64,000 nucleotides of DNA from Phenylobacterium sp. Root1290 (GCF_001425305.1 NZ_LMEE01000001.1:1192183-1256182); one strand, 5' to 3'; counted from the stretch's first letter, positions 34,232 through 43,752 are shown. Made by a program: numbers and translations. The notes: generated from the sequence alone by a model not told the origin.

Positions 34232-35161
34232 CTAGGCGGCTTTCGAACGGTCGCGTCCCATCATCAGGGTCTTGAGGATCGAGCCCAGCACCGGCCGCAT
34301 CTCGGCGCGGGTCACCACGCGGTCGATCTGGCCGCGCTCGACCAGGAACTCGGCGCGCTGGAAGCCCGGCGGCAGGGTCTCGCGGATCGTCTGCTCGATC
34401 ACCCGGCGGCCGGCGAAGGCGACCATGGCGTTTGGTTCGGCCAGATGGATGTCGCCCAGCATCGCGTACGAGGCCGAAACCCCGCCCGTGGTCGGGTCGG
34501 TCAGCACGACGATGTAGGGCAGGCCAGCGGCCTTGACCTCGTTCAGCGCCAGGGTGGTGCGGGCCATCTGCATCAGGGCCAGGGTGCCCTCCTGCATGCG
34601 CGCGCCACCGGCGGCGGTGAAGATCACATAGGGCACGCCGCGCTTCACGGCTTCCTGCGCGGCCTTGATGAAGGCCTCGCCGACGCCGACGCTGAGCGAA
34701 CCGCCCATGAAGCTGAAGTCCTGCACCGAGACGACGCAGGGCACGCCTTCGATCGAGCCGTAGCCCGAGCTCATCGCGTCCTGCGCGCCGCTCGCCTTAC
34801 GAGCCGCCTTCAGGCGCTCCATGTAGGGCTTGGTGTCGGGGAACTTCAGCGGGTCATCGACCACGCCCTTGGGCGCTTCCAGCTTTTCGTACTGGCCGTC
34901 GTCGAAGGTGTAGCGCAGGCGCTGCTCGGCGCCGATCCGCATGTGGTGGCCGGACGGAGTGACCCACAGGGCCGTCTCCAGATCCGAGCGGTAGATCATC
35001 TCGCCGGTGTCCGGGCATTTCACCCAGAGGTTCTCGGGCGTCTCGCGCTTGGCCACCAGATTGCGCACGCCGGGCGCAATCCGAGATAGCCAGCCGCGGC
35101 GTTCGCGCGGAGCCTGGGGGCTTTTGCCCGGTTTGTCGTTTCGCTGTTCAGCCATCGCCAT
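34232..35161 (-). CDS. accD: Acetyl-CoA carboxylase carboxyltransferase subunit beta
   Basis: 309 residues. NLWVKCPDTGEMIYRSDLE opens the domain and GGARMQEGTLALMQMARTT and LTDPTTGGVSASYAMLGD are the carboxyltransferase core. It transfers CO2 from carboxybiotin to acetyl-CoA with AccA, the first step of fatty acid synthesis. The N-terminal zinc ribbon of E. coli AccD (two CxxC pairs) is degenerate: only Cys49 remains, and the second pair reads TPSG. It is 6 bp downstream of trpA on the same strand. Two in-frame ATGs (35161, 35155) could start it. Confidence 0.95.
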   Translation of the reverse strand: MAMAEQRNDKPGKSPQAPRERRGWLSRIAPGVRNLVAKRETPENLWVKCPDTGEMIYRSDLETALWVTPSGHHMRIGAEQRLRYTFDDGQYEKLEAPKGVVDDPLKFPDTKPYMERLKAARKASGAQDAMSSGYGSIEGVPCVVSVQDFSFMGGSLSVGVGEAFIKAAQEAVKRGVPYVIFTAAGGARMQEGTLALMQMARTTLALNEVKAAGLPYIVVLTDPTTGGVSASYAMLGDIHLAEPNAMVAFAGRRVIEQTIRETLPPGFQRAEFLVERGQIDRVVTRAEMRPVLGSILKTLMMGRDRSKAA

Positions 35162-35167
35162 GGGGTT

Positions 35168-36001
35168 CTACACCGTGAGGCTTTCGACTCGCGCGGAGCG
35201 CACAGCCTTAGCCAAGGATTCTACTTTGGAAAGAACCCGGGCGGTCACAGATTCGTTCATTGCCAAGCCTGTTGCGACCTCTTCGACGAGCGCGGAGCCG
35301 ACCACGGCCGCATCCGCCACCCGGGCGATCTCGGCGGCCCGTTCGGGCGTCTTGATGCCGAACCCGACCGCCACCGGCAGGCCCGACGCGGCGCGGATGC
35401 GCGCCACGTTCGGGGCCACGGCGGCCGCATCGGCTTCCTTCACGCCAGTCACCCCGGCCACCGAGACATAATAGACAAAGCCCGAGGTGCGGCGAACGAC
35501 GACCGGCAGGCGCTTCTCGTCGGTCGTCGGGGTCGCCAGCCGGATCAGCGAAAGCTCGTTGGCGTCCAGCGCGTCGGCCAGCGGGTCAGCCTCTTCGGGC
35601 GGGATGTCGACGCAGATGAGGCCGTCGACGCCGGCAGCCGCGGCGTCCCGCGCGAACGCCTCGTAACCGTGATGCACCAGCGGGTTGGCGTAGCCCATCA
35701 TGATGATCGGGGTCGCCTGGTCGCCCTTCCGGAACTCGGCGATCATCGCCAGGGTCTTGTTGAGCGTCATGCCGCTCGCCAGCGCCCGCTGGGCGGCGCG
35801 CTGAATCGGCGGGCCCTCGGCCATCGGGTCGGAGAACGGAAAGCCCACCTCGATCAGGTCGGCGCCGGCCCCCGGCAGACCCTTCAGGATCTCCAGGCCG
35901 GCCGCGTAGTCGGGATCGCCGGCCATCACATAGGCCACGAACGCCGCCCGGTTCTCCGCCTTCAATTGGGCGAAGCGGGCCTCAATGCGGGATTTGGTCA
36001 T
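35168..36001 (-). CDS. trpA: Tryptophan synthase alpha subunit
   Basis: 277 residues. Catalytic Glu51 sits in LIEVGFPFSDP. The second catalytic acid, Asp60 of E. coli in ADGP, is Glu62 here (MAEGPP), a substitution allowed by the family signature. VDGLICVDIPPEEAD and FVYYVSVAGVTGVK are also conserved. It cleaves indole-3-glycerol phosphate to indole, which is channelled to TrpB. Its ATG overlaps the stop of a 44-residue frame lying between trpB and trpA. Confidence 0.96.
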   Translation of the reverse strand: MTKSRIEARFAQLKAENRAAFVAYVMAGDPDYAAGLEILKGLPGAGADLIEVGFPFSDPMAEGPPIQRAAQRALASGMTLNKTLAMIAEFRKGDQATPIIMMGYANPLVHHGYEAFARDAAAAGVDGLICVDIPPEEADPLADALDANELSLIRLATPTTDEKRLPVVVRRTSGFVYYVSVAGVTGVKEADAAAVAPNVARIRAASGLPVAVGFGIKTPERAAEIARVADAAVVGSALVEEVATGLAMNESVTARVLSKVESLAKAVRSARVESLTV

Positions 36002-36132
36002 TTGGGCGCCCTGTGCACCGTGGGGGTCGGATCGCTTTCGACGTTCACCTTGACGACGCCGGTCGCCCAGGCGGCGGCCAGCAGCAGCGCCACGGCGGCG
36101 ACAACTTGCAGGGCGAACTTCAGCCTCGGCAT
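35998..36132 (-). CDS. 44-residue membrane peptide between trpB and trpA
   Basis: A short open frame from ATG 36132 to TGA 35998, overlapping the trpA start as ATGA and starting 8 bp after the trpB stop. It begins MPRLKFALQVVAAVALLLAA, a basic start followed by one hydrophobic helix, then a hydrophilic tail (VNVESDPTPTVHRAPK). It fits exactly between two co-transcribed genes with coupling overlap, which argues it is translated. A clear ribosome-binding site is not visible; it would depend on coupling to trpB. Function unknown; a small single-span membrane protein is the simplest reading. Confidence 0.6.
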   Translation of the reverse strand: MPRLKFALQVVAAVALLLAAAWATGVVKVNVESDPTPTVHRAPK

Positions 36133-36140
36133 CGACGCGG

Positions 36141-37361
<1,221 letters not shown>

Positions 37362-37375
37362 AGGAATCTGCTACT

Positions 37376-38020
37376 TCAAGCGCGGCGGACGGCGTCGAGA
37401 AACGCCGTGATCAAGGCCGGGTCCTTTAGTCCGGGACCGCGCTCCACGCCAGAAGAAACGTCGGCGAGGGGTGCGCCGGACAGCTTCAGCGCCTCGGCCA
37501 CGTTCCACGGATCGAGACCGCCAGCCAGTAACCACGGCCGCTGGAAACGGCGCCCGGCCATGATGGTCCAGTCAAAACGCGAGCCCGTTCCGCCGGGCAG
37601 TTCGGAATCCTTGGGCGGCTTGGCGTCGAACATCAGGTGCTCGACGAACGGATCGAAGGCCGACGCGCCGGCCAGGTCGGAGGCCTCGGAGACCGATATC
37701 GCCTTGATGATCCCGGCCCCGGTGCGCTCGGCGATCTGGTAGGCGCGGGACGGCGTTTCCTTGCCGTGCAGCTGGACCAGGTCGGGCTTCAGCGTCGCCA
37801 TCAGCCGGTCCAGGAACGCATCGTCCGGATCGACCGTCACCGCCACGATCTTCACGCCGCGGGCGCGGGCCGGCGGGGCCAGAAGGGCGGCCGCCTCGAG
37901 CTCGACATAGCGCGGGCTCTTGGGGAAGAAGTTGAAACCGATGTGGCTGGCCGCGCCGTCGACAGCGGCCCGGACGGTCTCGGGGGTCGAAAGTCCGCAG
38001 ATCTTGGCGCGCGCGCTCAT
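37376..38020 (-). CDS. trpF: Phosphoribosylanthranilate isomerase
   Basis: 214 residues from ATG 38020. The catalytic Cys is in AKICGLSTPE, and the general acid Asp lies in TVDPDD. VQLHGKETP and LLAGGLDPWNVAEAL are family motifs. It isomerises phosphoribosylanthranilate in tryptophan synthesis. It heads the trpFBA-accD-folC cluster, 42 bp downstream of mscL on the same strand. Confidence 0.95.
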   Translation of the reverse strand: MSARAKICGLSTPETVRAAVDGAASHIGFNFFPKSPRYVELEAAALLAPPARARGVKIVAVTVDPDDAFLDRLMATLKPDLVQLHGKETPSRAYQIAERTGAGIIKAISVSEASDLAGASAFDPFVEHLMFDAKPPKDSELPGGTGSRFDWTIMAGRRFQRPWLLAGGLDPWNVAEALKLSGAPLADVSSGVERGPGLKDPALITAFLDAVRRA

Positions 38021-38062
38021 GGCCGATGAGTTAGGGCCTGGCGCGCGCCAAGCCAAGCCGGA

Positions 38063-38467
38063 TCAGGACTTGGACTTCAGAAGATCGCGGATTTCGACCA
38101 GCAGCGCCTCGCTGGGCGTCGGGGCGGCGGGCACGTCCGCCTGTTGGCGGCGCAGGCTGTTCACGCCCTTCACGAGCAGGAAGATCACCCAGGCGACGAT
38201 GACGAACTGGATCAGGGTGTTGATGAAGGCGCCGTACTGGATGGCCACCAGCTCATTCGCCGCCGTCAGCGGATCGTCCGGCTTCAGCACCAGCTGCAGC
38301 TTCGAAAAGTCGAGGCCGCCGGTGAGCAGGCCGATCGGCGGCATCACCACCTGGGTGACCAGGCTCTCGACGATCTTGTTGAACGACGCACCGATGATCA
38401 CGCCGACCGCCAGGTCGATCACGTTGCCGCGTGCAATAAATTCGCGGAATTCGGAGAAGATGCCCAT
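38063..38467 (-). CDS. mscL: Large-conductance mechanosensitive channel MscL
   Basis: 134 residues, two membrane helices (about 15-40 and 76-98). The start MGIFSEFREFIARGNVIDLAVGV is the family signature, with the pore-lining helix VGVIIGASFNKIVESLV. The cytoplasmic helix SEALLVEIRDLLK ends it. It opens under membrane tension to release solutes on hypo-osmotic shock. It lies between the ihfB terminator (38491-38516) and trpF. Confidence 0.97.
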   Translation of the reverse strand: MGIFSEFREFIARGNVIDLAVGVIIGASFNKIVESLVTQVVMPPIGLLTGGLDFSKLQLVLKPDDPLTAANELVAIQYGAFINTLIQFVIVAWVIFLLVKGVNSLRRQQADVPAAPTPSEALLVEIRDLLKSKS

Positions 38468-38490
38468 GGTCCACCGTTGATCATCGAAAC

Positions 38491-38516
38491 AAGGGCTCAG
38501 GATCGACTGAGCCCTT
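38491..38516 (-). terminator. intrinsic terminator of ihfB
   Basis: Perfect 10-bp stem AAGGGCTCAG / CTGAGCCCTT with a 6-base loop. On the minus strand it is followed by GTTTC. It lies 34 bp after the ihfB stop and ends 23 bp before the mscL start. Confidence 0.85.
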
Positions 38517-38550
38517 CCTTACGGTCAACTGGAAACCTTGGCGGGCGCGC

Positions 38551-38832
38551 CTACTCGGCGTTGAGCCGCTCGCGCAGTTCCTTGCCGCTCTTGAAGAACG
38601 GCACATGCTTGGCGCGCACGTCCACGGACTCGCCGGTGCGGGGGTTGCGGCCGGCCCGCGCGTCGCGCGAGCGGACCGAAAGGGCTCCGAAGCCGCGCAG
38701 CTCGACGCGGCCCTCGGCCTCCAGCGCCTGGATCATCCGCTCGAGGATCACACCCACCACGCGCTCGACGTCGCGTTGGGTCAGGTGCGGATTCTCCTCC
38801 GACAGGCGGGCGATAAGTTCCGACTTGATCAT
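38551..38832 (-). CDS. ihfB: Integration host factor beta subunit
   Basis: 93 residues. [21 protein letters not shown] opens the HU/IHF fold and [14 protein letters not shown] and [13 protein letters not shown] form the DNA-binding arms. It bends DNA as a heterodimer with IhfA, for example at sigma-54 promoters and recombination sites. It follows rpsA in the classical rpsA-ihfB order, but a strong terminator and a 365-bp gap separate them here, so it probably has its own promoter. Confidence 0.96.
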   Translation of the reverse strand: MIKSELIARLSEENPHLTQRDVERVVGVILERMIQALEAEGRVELRGFGALSVRSRDARAGRNPRTGESVDVRAKHVPFFKSGKELRERLNAE

Positions 38833-39197
38833 GCCTATTTCCGAGTCCCCGAGCCGTGGGGAGACGGCTCATAGGCGTTCAAACTAGGAGCAACACTTCG
38901 CCAGACCGGCGCAACTTCCAATAAATCCCTGGAAGCGAGCGGGACCATGGTCGAGTCCGATTGGATGTTCAAGGCGCAAAGAAGGTTGACGGCCCTTACA
39001 CCAGCCCGGTTCGCCGGTTTTTCAACCGCCAGGTGACGTGAGGGAACGATCACGCGACGTCATTTGGGCGCCCGCCACAGTATTCCGGCGCTCCCGGGCG
39101 CCGCCTGCGGCTTCGTCCACGCCGTCACCGCAAAAGAAAACGGCGGATCGGTTTCCCGATCCGCCGCCAGCTTCAAACCGCTATGCGGCTATGAGGC
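38833..39197. other. 365-bp rpsA-ihfB intergenic region
   Basis: No convincing gene is seen. It holds the rpsA terminator (39142-39165) and presumably the ihfB promoter. At 39033-39061 TGACGT and ACGTCA enclose CGTGA...TCACG, an imperfect nested palindrome that could be a regulatory site. A 72-codon frame at 38835-39053 has no ribosome-binding site or recognisable product. Confidence 0.5.
39142..39165 (-). terminator. intrinsic terminator of rpsA
   Basis: Stem GGCGGATCGG / CCGATCCGCC (10 bp, 4-base loop). On the minus strand it is followed by GTTTTCTTTT, a good T-run. It lies 32 bp after the rpsA stop. Confidence 0.92.
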
Positions 39198-40910
39198 TTA
39201 GTCCTTGCCGGCGTTCTTCTCGCGAAGAGCCGCGCCGAGGATGTCGCCCAGCGAGGCGCCCGAGTCCGAAGACCCGAATTGCTCGATGGCTTCCTTCTCG
39301 TCGGCCATTTCCAGAGCTTTGATCGACAGCGCGACGCGGCGGGCGGCCTTGTCGATCTGCGTCACTTGGGCGTCGACGCGGTCACCCACGGCGAAGCGCT
39401 CCGGACGTTGGTCGGCGCGGTCGCGCGACAGGTCCGACTTGCGGATGAAGGCGGTCATCGGGGCTTCTTCGTCGCCGAACTTCACTTCGATACCACCGGT
39501 GGTGATCTCGGTGACGGTCACGGTGACGGTCTGGCCGCGACGGTAGGTGTCGCCTTCCATCGGATCGCCGGCCAGTTGCTTGATGCCCAGCGAGATACGT
39601 TCCTTCTCGACGTCGACGTCGAGAACGCGCGCCTTGACCACGTCGCCCTTGTTGTACTTGGCGATCGCTTCTTCACCCGACACGGTCCAGTCGAGATCCG
39701 ACAGGTGCACCATGCCGTCGATGTCGTTGTCGAGGCCGATGAACAGACCGAATTCGGTCGCGTTCTTGACTTCGCCTTCGACGGTCGAGCCGATCGGATG
39801 AGCCGCCACGAAGGCGTCCCACGGATTGGCCATGGCTTGCTTCAGGCCCAGCGACACGCGGCGCTTGGACGGATCGACGTCCAGCACGACCACGTCGACT
39901 TCTTGCGAGGTCGAGACGATCTTGCCCGGATGGACGTTCTTCTTGGTCCAGGACATTTCCGAGACGTGGACCAGACCTTCGACGCCCGGCTCCAGCTCCA
40001 CGAAGGCGCCGTAATCGGTGATGTTGGTGATCCGGCCGGTGAACTTCGCGCCCACCGGATACTTGGCTTCCACGCCGTCCCACGGGTCGGACTGCAGCTG
40101 CTTCATGCCGAGGCTGATGCGCTGGGTGTCCGGGTTGATCTTGACGATCTGGACCTTAACCGTGTCGCCGACCGCGAGCACCTGGCTCGGGTGGTTGACG
40201 CGCTTCCAGCTCATGTCGGTGACGTGCAGCAGGCCGTCGATGCCGCCCAGGTCCACGAACGCACCGTAGTCGGTGATGTTCTTGACCACGCCTTCGCGGA
40301 CTTCGCCCTCTTGCAGCTGGGAGACCAGCTCGGTGCGCTGTTCGGCGCGGGCTTCTTCCAGGATGGCGCGACGCGAGACGACGATGTTGCCGCGCGGACG
40401 GTCCATCTTGAGGATGGCGAAGGGTTGTTCCTTGCCCATGAGCGGGCCGACGTCGCGCACCGGGCGGATGTCGACTTGGCTGCCCGGCAGGAAGGCCGAG
40501 GCGCCGCCCAGGTCGACGGTGAAGCCGCCCTTCACGCGGCCCACGATCGTACCCATGACGGGTTCGTTCTTCTCGTAGACGCCTTCCAGACGGGTCCAGG
40601 CTTCTTCGCGGCGGGCCTTGTCGCGGCTGATGACCGCTTCGCCCATGGCGTTTTCGACGCGCTCGAGGAAGACTTCGACGGTGTCGCCGACCTTCAGGGT
40701 CGCTTTGCCGTCGTCGTCGACGCCGAATTCCTTCACGGACACGCGGCCTTCGGTCTTCAGACCGACGTCGATGATCGCGAAGTCTTTCTCGATCCCAACG
40801 ACGATCCCCTTGACCACCGTGCCTTCCATGAAGTCACGGCCGCCCATGCTCTCGTCGAGTAGGGCGGAGAAGTCGTCGCGCGAGGGGTTCAGGCTCATAT
40901 CGTCAGCCAT
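39198..40910 (-). CDS. rpsA: 30S ribosomal protein S1
   Basis: 570 residues with six S1 (OB-fold) repeats. The repeat cores are easy to see: GTVVKGIVVGIEKDFAIIDVG, GTIVGRVKGGFTVDLG, GVVKNITDYGAFVDLGGIDGL, GRITNITDYGAFVELEPG, GEVKNATEFGLFIGLD and VTVTVTEITTGGIEVKFG, each given in part. It binds mRNA leaders on the 30S subunit. There is no strong ribosome-binding site before ATG 40910, as usual for autoregulated rpsA. It lies downstream of cmk and aroA across a 192-bp leader with several hairpins. Confidence 0.97.
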   Translation of the reverse strand: MADDMSLNPSRDDFSALLDESMGGRDFMEGTVVKGIVVGIEKDFAIIDVGLKTEGRVSVKEFGVDDDGKATLKVGDTVEVFLERVENAMGEAVISRDKARREEAWTRLEGVYEKNEPVMGTIVGRVKGGFTVDLGGASAFLPGSQVDIRPVRDVGPLMGKEQPFAILKMDRPRGNIVVSRRAILEEARAEQRTELVSQLQEGEVREGVVKNITDYGAFVDLGGIDGLLHVTDMSWKRVNHPSQVLAVGDTVKVQIVKINPDTQRISLGMKQLQSDPWDGVEAKYPVGAKFTGRITNITDYGAFVELEPGVEGLVHVSEMSWTKKNVHPGKIVSTSQEVDVVVLDVDPSKRRVSLGLKQAMANPWDAFVAAHPIGSTVEGEVKNATEFGLFIGLDNDIDGMVHLSDLDWTVSGEEAIAKYNKGDVVKARVLDVDVEKERISLGIKQLAGDPMEGDTYRRGQTVTVTVTEITTGGIEVKFGDEEAPMTAFIRKSDLSRDRADQRPERFAVGDRVDAQVTQIDKAARRVALSIKALEMADEKEAIEQFGSSDSGASLGDILGAALREKNAGKD

Positions 40911-41102
40911 TGATGTTCTTTCGTACTTGGATGACCCCAGCGCCCTTCGAAAAGGGCATGGATCCAGCCGAACGAGGTTCGGACGGAGTCCCGGCGTCAG
41001 GTTGAGGGTTGCGACCGATGACGCGGGAGACCCCGCGCCGGTGATTTGCCCGCAGCCGTGCGAGGGAAAGGCGCGGTTGGATTTGCGGGCCGGTCGCCTT
41101 CT
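40911..41102 (-). promoter_or_regulatory. structured rpsA leader
   Basis: Three hairpins lie in the cmk-rpsA gap: GCCCTT-CGAA-AAGGGC (40942-40957), CCGAAC-GAG-GTTCGG (40968-40982), and a GC stem near 41022-41038 (CGCGGG / CCCGCG). With no strong ribosome-binding site at rpsA, this looks like an untranslated leader for S1 autoregulation; one hairpin might instead terminate cmk transcripts. It holds no gene. Confidence 0.5.
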
Positions 41103-41753
41103 CTAGGAAAGCTCCCAGCGCGCGCGCGCCGCCTCGACGATACGGCGGGCCGCATCGGTGGCCTGCTCTATAGTCATTTCGCTGGTATCCAGCAAGACGG
41201 AGTCGTCGGCCGGCCGCATCGGGCTGTCGGCGCGCCCGCCGTCGCGAGCGTCGCGCTTGAGGATGTCGGCGAGGATATCCTCGTAGGTGACCGCCTCGCC
41301 CTGGGCCACGAGCTGGCGGAAGCGCCGCTCGGCGCGGACTTCAGGAGCCGCCGTGACATAGAGCTTGGCCGGGGCCTCCGGCGCGATCACCGTGCCGATG
41401 TCGCGCCCGTCGATCACCGCGCCGCCGGGCCGGTGGGCGAACGTCTGCTGCATCTCGCGCAGCGCCTCGCGAACCGGGGTGTGGACCGCCACGCGGCTCG
41501 CCGCCTCGCCGGCTTCCCGCGTGCGGAAGGCCGGATCGGTCAGCATCTCGGCGGTGAGCTCGCGGGCCACCTGCGTCGCGGCGGCGACATCGTCCAGATC
41601 GCCGCCATGCCGCGTCAGCAGCACCCCGACCGCCCGGTAGAGCAGGCCGGAATCCAGCATCGGCACGTCATAGGCCTCGGCCAGGCGGCTGGCGATGGTG
41701 CCCTTGCCCGAGGCCGCCGGCCCGTCGACCGCGATGACGAACGGCGTCTTCAC
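41103..41753 (-). CDS. cmk: Cytidylate kinase
   Basis: 216 residues from a GTG start that overlaps the aroA stop as GTGA. The phosphate-binding loop is [19 protein letters not shown] (about residues 8-26). [19 protein letters not shown] and the Arg-rich lid RRFRQL are typical. It phosphorylates CMP and dCMP. The order aroA-cmk-rpsA-ihfB is a widely conserved proteobacterial cluster. Confidence 0.95.
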   Translation of the reverse strand: MKTPFVIAVDGPAASGKGTIASRLAEAYDVPMLDSGLLYRAVGVLLTRHGGDLDDVAAATQVARELTAEMLTDPAFRTREAGEAASRVAVHTPVREALREMQQTFAHRPGGAVIDGRDIGTVIAPEAPAKLYVTAAPEVRAERRFRQLVAQGEAVTYEDILADILKRDARDGGRADSPMRPADDSVLLDTSEMTIEQATDAARRIVEAARARWELS

Positions 41754-43072
41754 GAGATCTCCGCGCCCATGCCGCGCATCAGTTCCACGAAGCCCGGGAA
41801 GCTGGTGGCGATCATGCCGGGCTCGTCGACGGCCACCGGTTCTTCCGAGGCCAGGCCCATGACCAGGTGCGACATGGCGATACGGTGATCGCCCTTGGTC
41901 GTAACCTTCGCGCCGCCGCCGACCAGGTGGTTGCCGCGCGCCGCGCCGATCACGATCAGCCCTTCGGGCTCCTCCTCGGCCCCGACGCCGCAGGCCGCCA
42001 GGCCCGCCGCCATCAGGGCGATGCGATCGCTTTCCTTGACCCGCATCTCGCCGATGCCGCGCATGGCGGTGGCGCCGTCCGCGAAGGACGCCGCCACGGC
42101 CAGGATCGGGTACTCGTCGATCATCGAGGGCGCGCGCGCCGCAGGCACGTCGACGCCCTTCAGGGCCGAGTGACGGGCGGTGATGTCGCCCACCTGCTCG
42201 CCGCTCTCCTCGCGGATGTTCGAGATGACCAGGTCGGCGCCCATCTCCTGCAGGGTGACGAAGAGACCGGTGCGCAGTTCGTTCAGCAGCACCCCCTCCA
42301 CCGTGACCTCGGAACCCGGCGTCACCAGCGCGGCCACCAGCGGGAACGCCGCCGACGATGGATCGCCCGGCACGCGCACCGTGGTCCCGGTCAGCTTCTG
42401 GCCGCCCGGCAGGGTGATCCAGCGGCCGTCGGCCTTGTCCTGCACGTCGACCACGGCCCCGAAGGCCCGCAGCATGCGCTCGGTGTGGTCGCGGGTGGCC
42501 TCCGGCTCGATCACCTGGGCGCCCCCGTCGGCATGAAGGCCGGCCAGCAGCACCGCCGACTTCACCTGGGCCGAGGGCTCGGGCAGCCGATAGGAGAGGT
42601 GCTTCAGCGTCCCGCCCTGCAGGGTCAGCGGCAACCGGCCGTTGGAGCGGCCGATCCAGGTCGCGCCCATCTGGCCCAGCGGCCCCAGGACCCGGCGCAT
42701 CGGCCGGCCGCGCAGGGATTCATCGCCCGTGAAGGTCGCCGCGAAGTCGAACCCGGCCATCGCGCCCATGATCAGGCGCACGCCCGTCCCGGCGTTGCCG
42801 CAGTCGATGATGTCGGACGGCTCGGCGAACCCGCCGTTGCCTTCGACGCGCCAGCGGCCTTCGCCCAGCCGCTCGACCTTGGCGCCGAAGCTGCGCATGG
42901 CCGCTGCGGTGCGCAGCACGTCGTCCCCTTCAAGAAGCCCTTCGATCTCGGTCGTTCCCCGCGCCAGGGCGCCGAGAATAAGTGAGCGATGAGAGATCGA
43001 CTTGTCGCCTGGGGCGCGCACGCGGCCCCGCAGCGGGCCGCCGCGTTTCGCGGTCAGTCCTGCTGACGTCAT
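41750..43072 (-). CDS. aroA: 3-phosphoshikimate 1-carboxyvinyltransferase (EPSP synthase)
   Basis: 440 residues from ATG 43072, with AAGGAGG 14 bases upstream. [14 protein letters not shown] starts the fold. [37 protein letters not shown] and [11 protein letters not shown] fit the class II EPSP synthases of alphaproteobacteria; the catalytic Asp is in [10 protein letters not shown]. Gly95 (in NAGTG) stands where the class II CP4 enzyme has Ala. It condenses phosphoenolpyruvate with shikimate-3-phosphate for aromatic amino acid synthesis. A long inverted repeat (43134-43183) lies in its upstream region. Confidence 0.95.
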   Translation of the reverse strand: MTSAGLTAKRGGPLRGRVRAPGDKSISHRSLILGALARGTTEIEGLLEGDDVLRTAAAMRSFGAKVERLGEGRWRVEGNGGFAEPSDIIDCGNAGTGVRLIMGAMAGFDFAATFTGDESLRGRPMRRVLGPLGQMGATWIGRSNGRLPLTLQGGTLKHLSYRLPEPSAQVKSAVLLAGLHADGGAQVIEPEATRDHTERMLRAFGAVVDVQDKADGRWITLPGGQKLTGTTVRVPGDPSSAAFPLVAALVTPGSEVTVEGVLLNELRTGLFVTLQEMGADLVISNIREESGEQVGDITARHSALKGVDVPAARAPSMIDEYPILAVAASFADGATAMRGIGEMRVKESDRIALMAAGLAACGVGAEEEPEGLIVIGAARGNHLVGGGAKVTTKGDHRIAMSHLVMGLASEEPVAVDEPGMIATSFPGFVELMRGMGAEIS

Positions 43073-43133
43073 GGAATTGCCAAGCCTCCTTAAGGCCCCA
43101 GGCCCGATCCTCGATCTGGCCGGTCCTTTTGCG

Positions 43134-43183
43134 CAAACTTGATGGCCGCCGAAACCGGCGTCCACTTTCGGCTATCAAGTTTG
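43134..43183. repeat. inverted repeat in the aroA / TIGR02300 divergent gap
   Basis: CAAACTTGATGGCCG (43134-43148) pairs with CGGCTATCAAGTTTG (43169-43183), with the stem extended by CCGAAA / TTTCGG in an alternative register. It lies 62 bp upstream of aroA and 97 bp upstream of the TIGR02300 gene. It could be an operator or an RNA hairpin in either leader. Confidence 0.65.
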
Positions 43184-43279
43184 TCCAGTTTTCGAAAAGG
43201 GGTTTGCTTTTGACAGCGCTCCCCGCCCATGGCAAGGGAGCCGGCTTCAATTCAAACTCGCTCAAAGAGGCTCCGCCCC

Positions 43280-43744
43280 TTGGCCAATCCCGAACTGGGC
43301 GCAAAGCAGATTTGCCCCAACTGTCAGGCGAAGTTCTACGACCTGACCCGCCGGCCCGCCGTCTGCCCGAAGTGCGGTACGGAGTTCGACCCTGACGAGG
43401 CGGTCCGCAACCGCCGCGTTCGCGCCCGCACCTCGACCGTCGACCACGACCATGAAGAGGCTGAGGATCAAGTCCGCAGCAAGCCCAAGGACGAGGACGA
43501 AGACGAGGACGAGGCGGTCACCCCCGAACTCGACGAAGTCGTCGACGAGCCGCCGCTTGTCTCCGACGACGACGACGAGGCCCCCGACACCGCGCCTGAG
43601 GACCAGCTCTCGGAGTTCACCGAGGACGAGCTCGAGGACGAAGAAACCGACGACGTTCCGTTCCTTGAGGACGAGGACGAAGACGATTTCGACGACGCCG
43701 AAATCGAGGGCCTGCCGGGCGAAGGCGACGAAGACGACCGGTAA
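43280..43744 (+). CDS. TIGR02300 family protein (zinc-ribbon, acidic tail)
   Basis: About 154 residues. I place the start at TTG 43280 (AGAGG 10 bases upstream) because family members begin (M/L)A-PELG. The N-terminus has a zinc ribbon, ICPNCQAKFYDLTRRPAVCPKCG, shown here as CPNC and CPKC about 19 residues apart, with the FYDL motif of the family. Residues 50-154 are very acidic and low in complexity (runs such as EDEDEDEDEAV and LEDEDEDDFDD). The family is conserved in alphaproteobacteria and of unknown function. The extreme acidity suggests a disordered, cation- or protein-binding tail. Confidence 0.82.
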   Translation: MANPELGAKQICPNCQAKFYDLTRRPAVCPKCGTEFDPDEAVRNRRVRARTSTVDHDHEEAEDQVRSKPKDEDEDEDEAVTPELDEVVDEPPLVSDDDDEAPDTAPEDQLSEFTEDELEDEETDDVPFLEDEDEDDFDDAEIEGLPGEGDEDDR

Positions 43745-43752
43745 AAACCCGG

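Noticed and set aside
38835-39053. 72-codon frame in the rpsA-ihfB gap
   Set aside because: No ribosome-binding site, no recognisable motif, and it ends 3 bp from the ihfB start, covering its likely promoter.
43066-43073. TGACGTCA near aroA (and at 51013-51020) as further copies of the di-iron operator
   Set aside because: These lack the 4-bp spacer and the A/T-rich flanks, and the second is inside metN coding sequence.
43480-43740. Tandem repeat or CRISPR-like array in the GAC/GAG-rich stretch
   Set aside because: The repetition is irregular and reflects the Asp/Glu-rich tail of the TIGR02300 protein; no spacers or conserved repeats.
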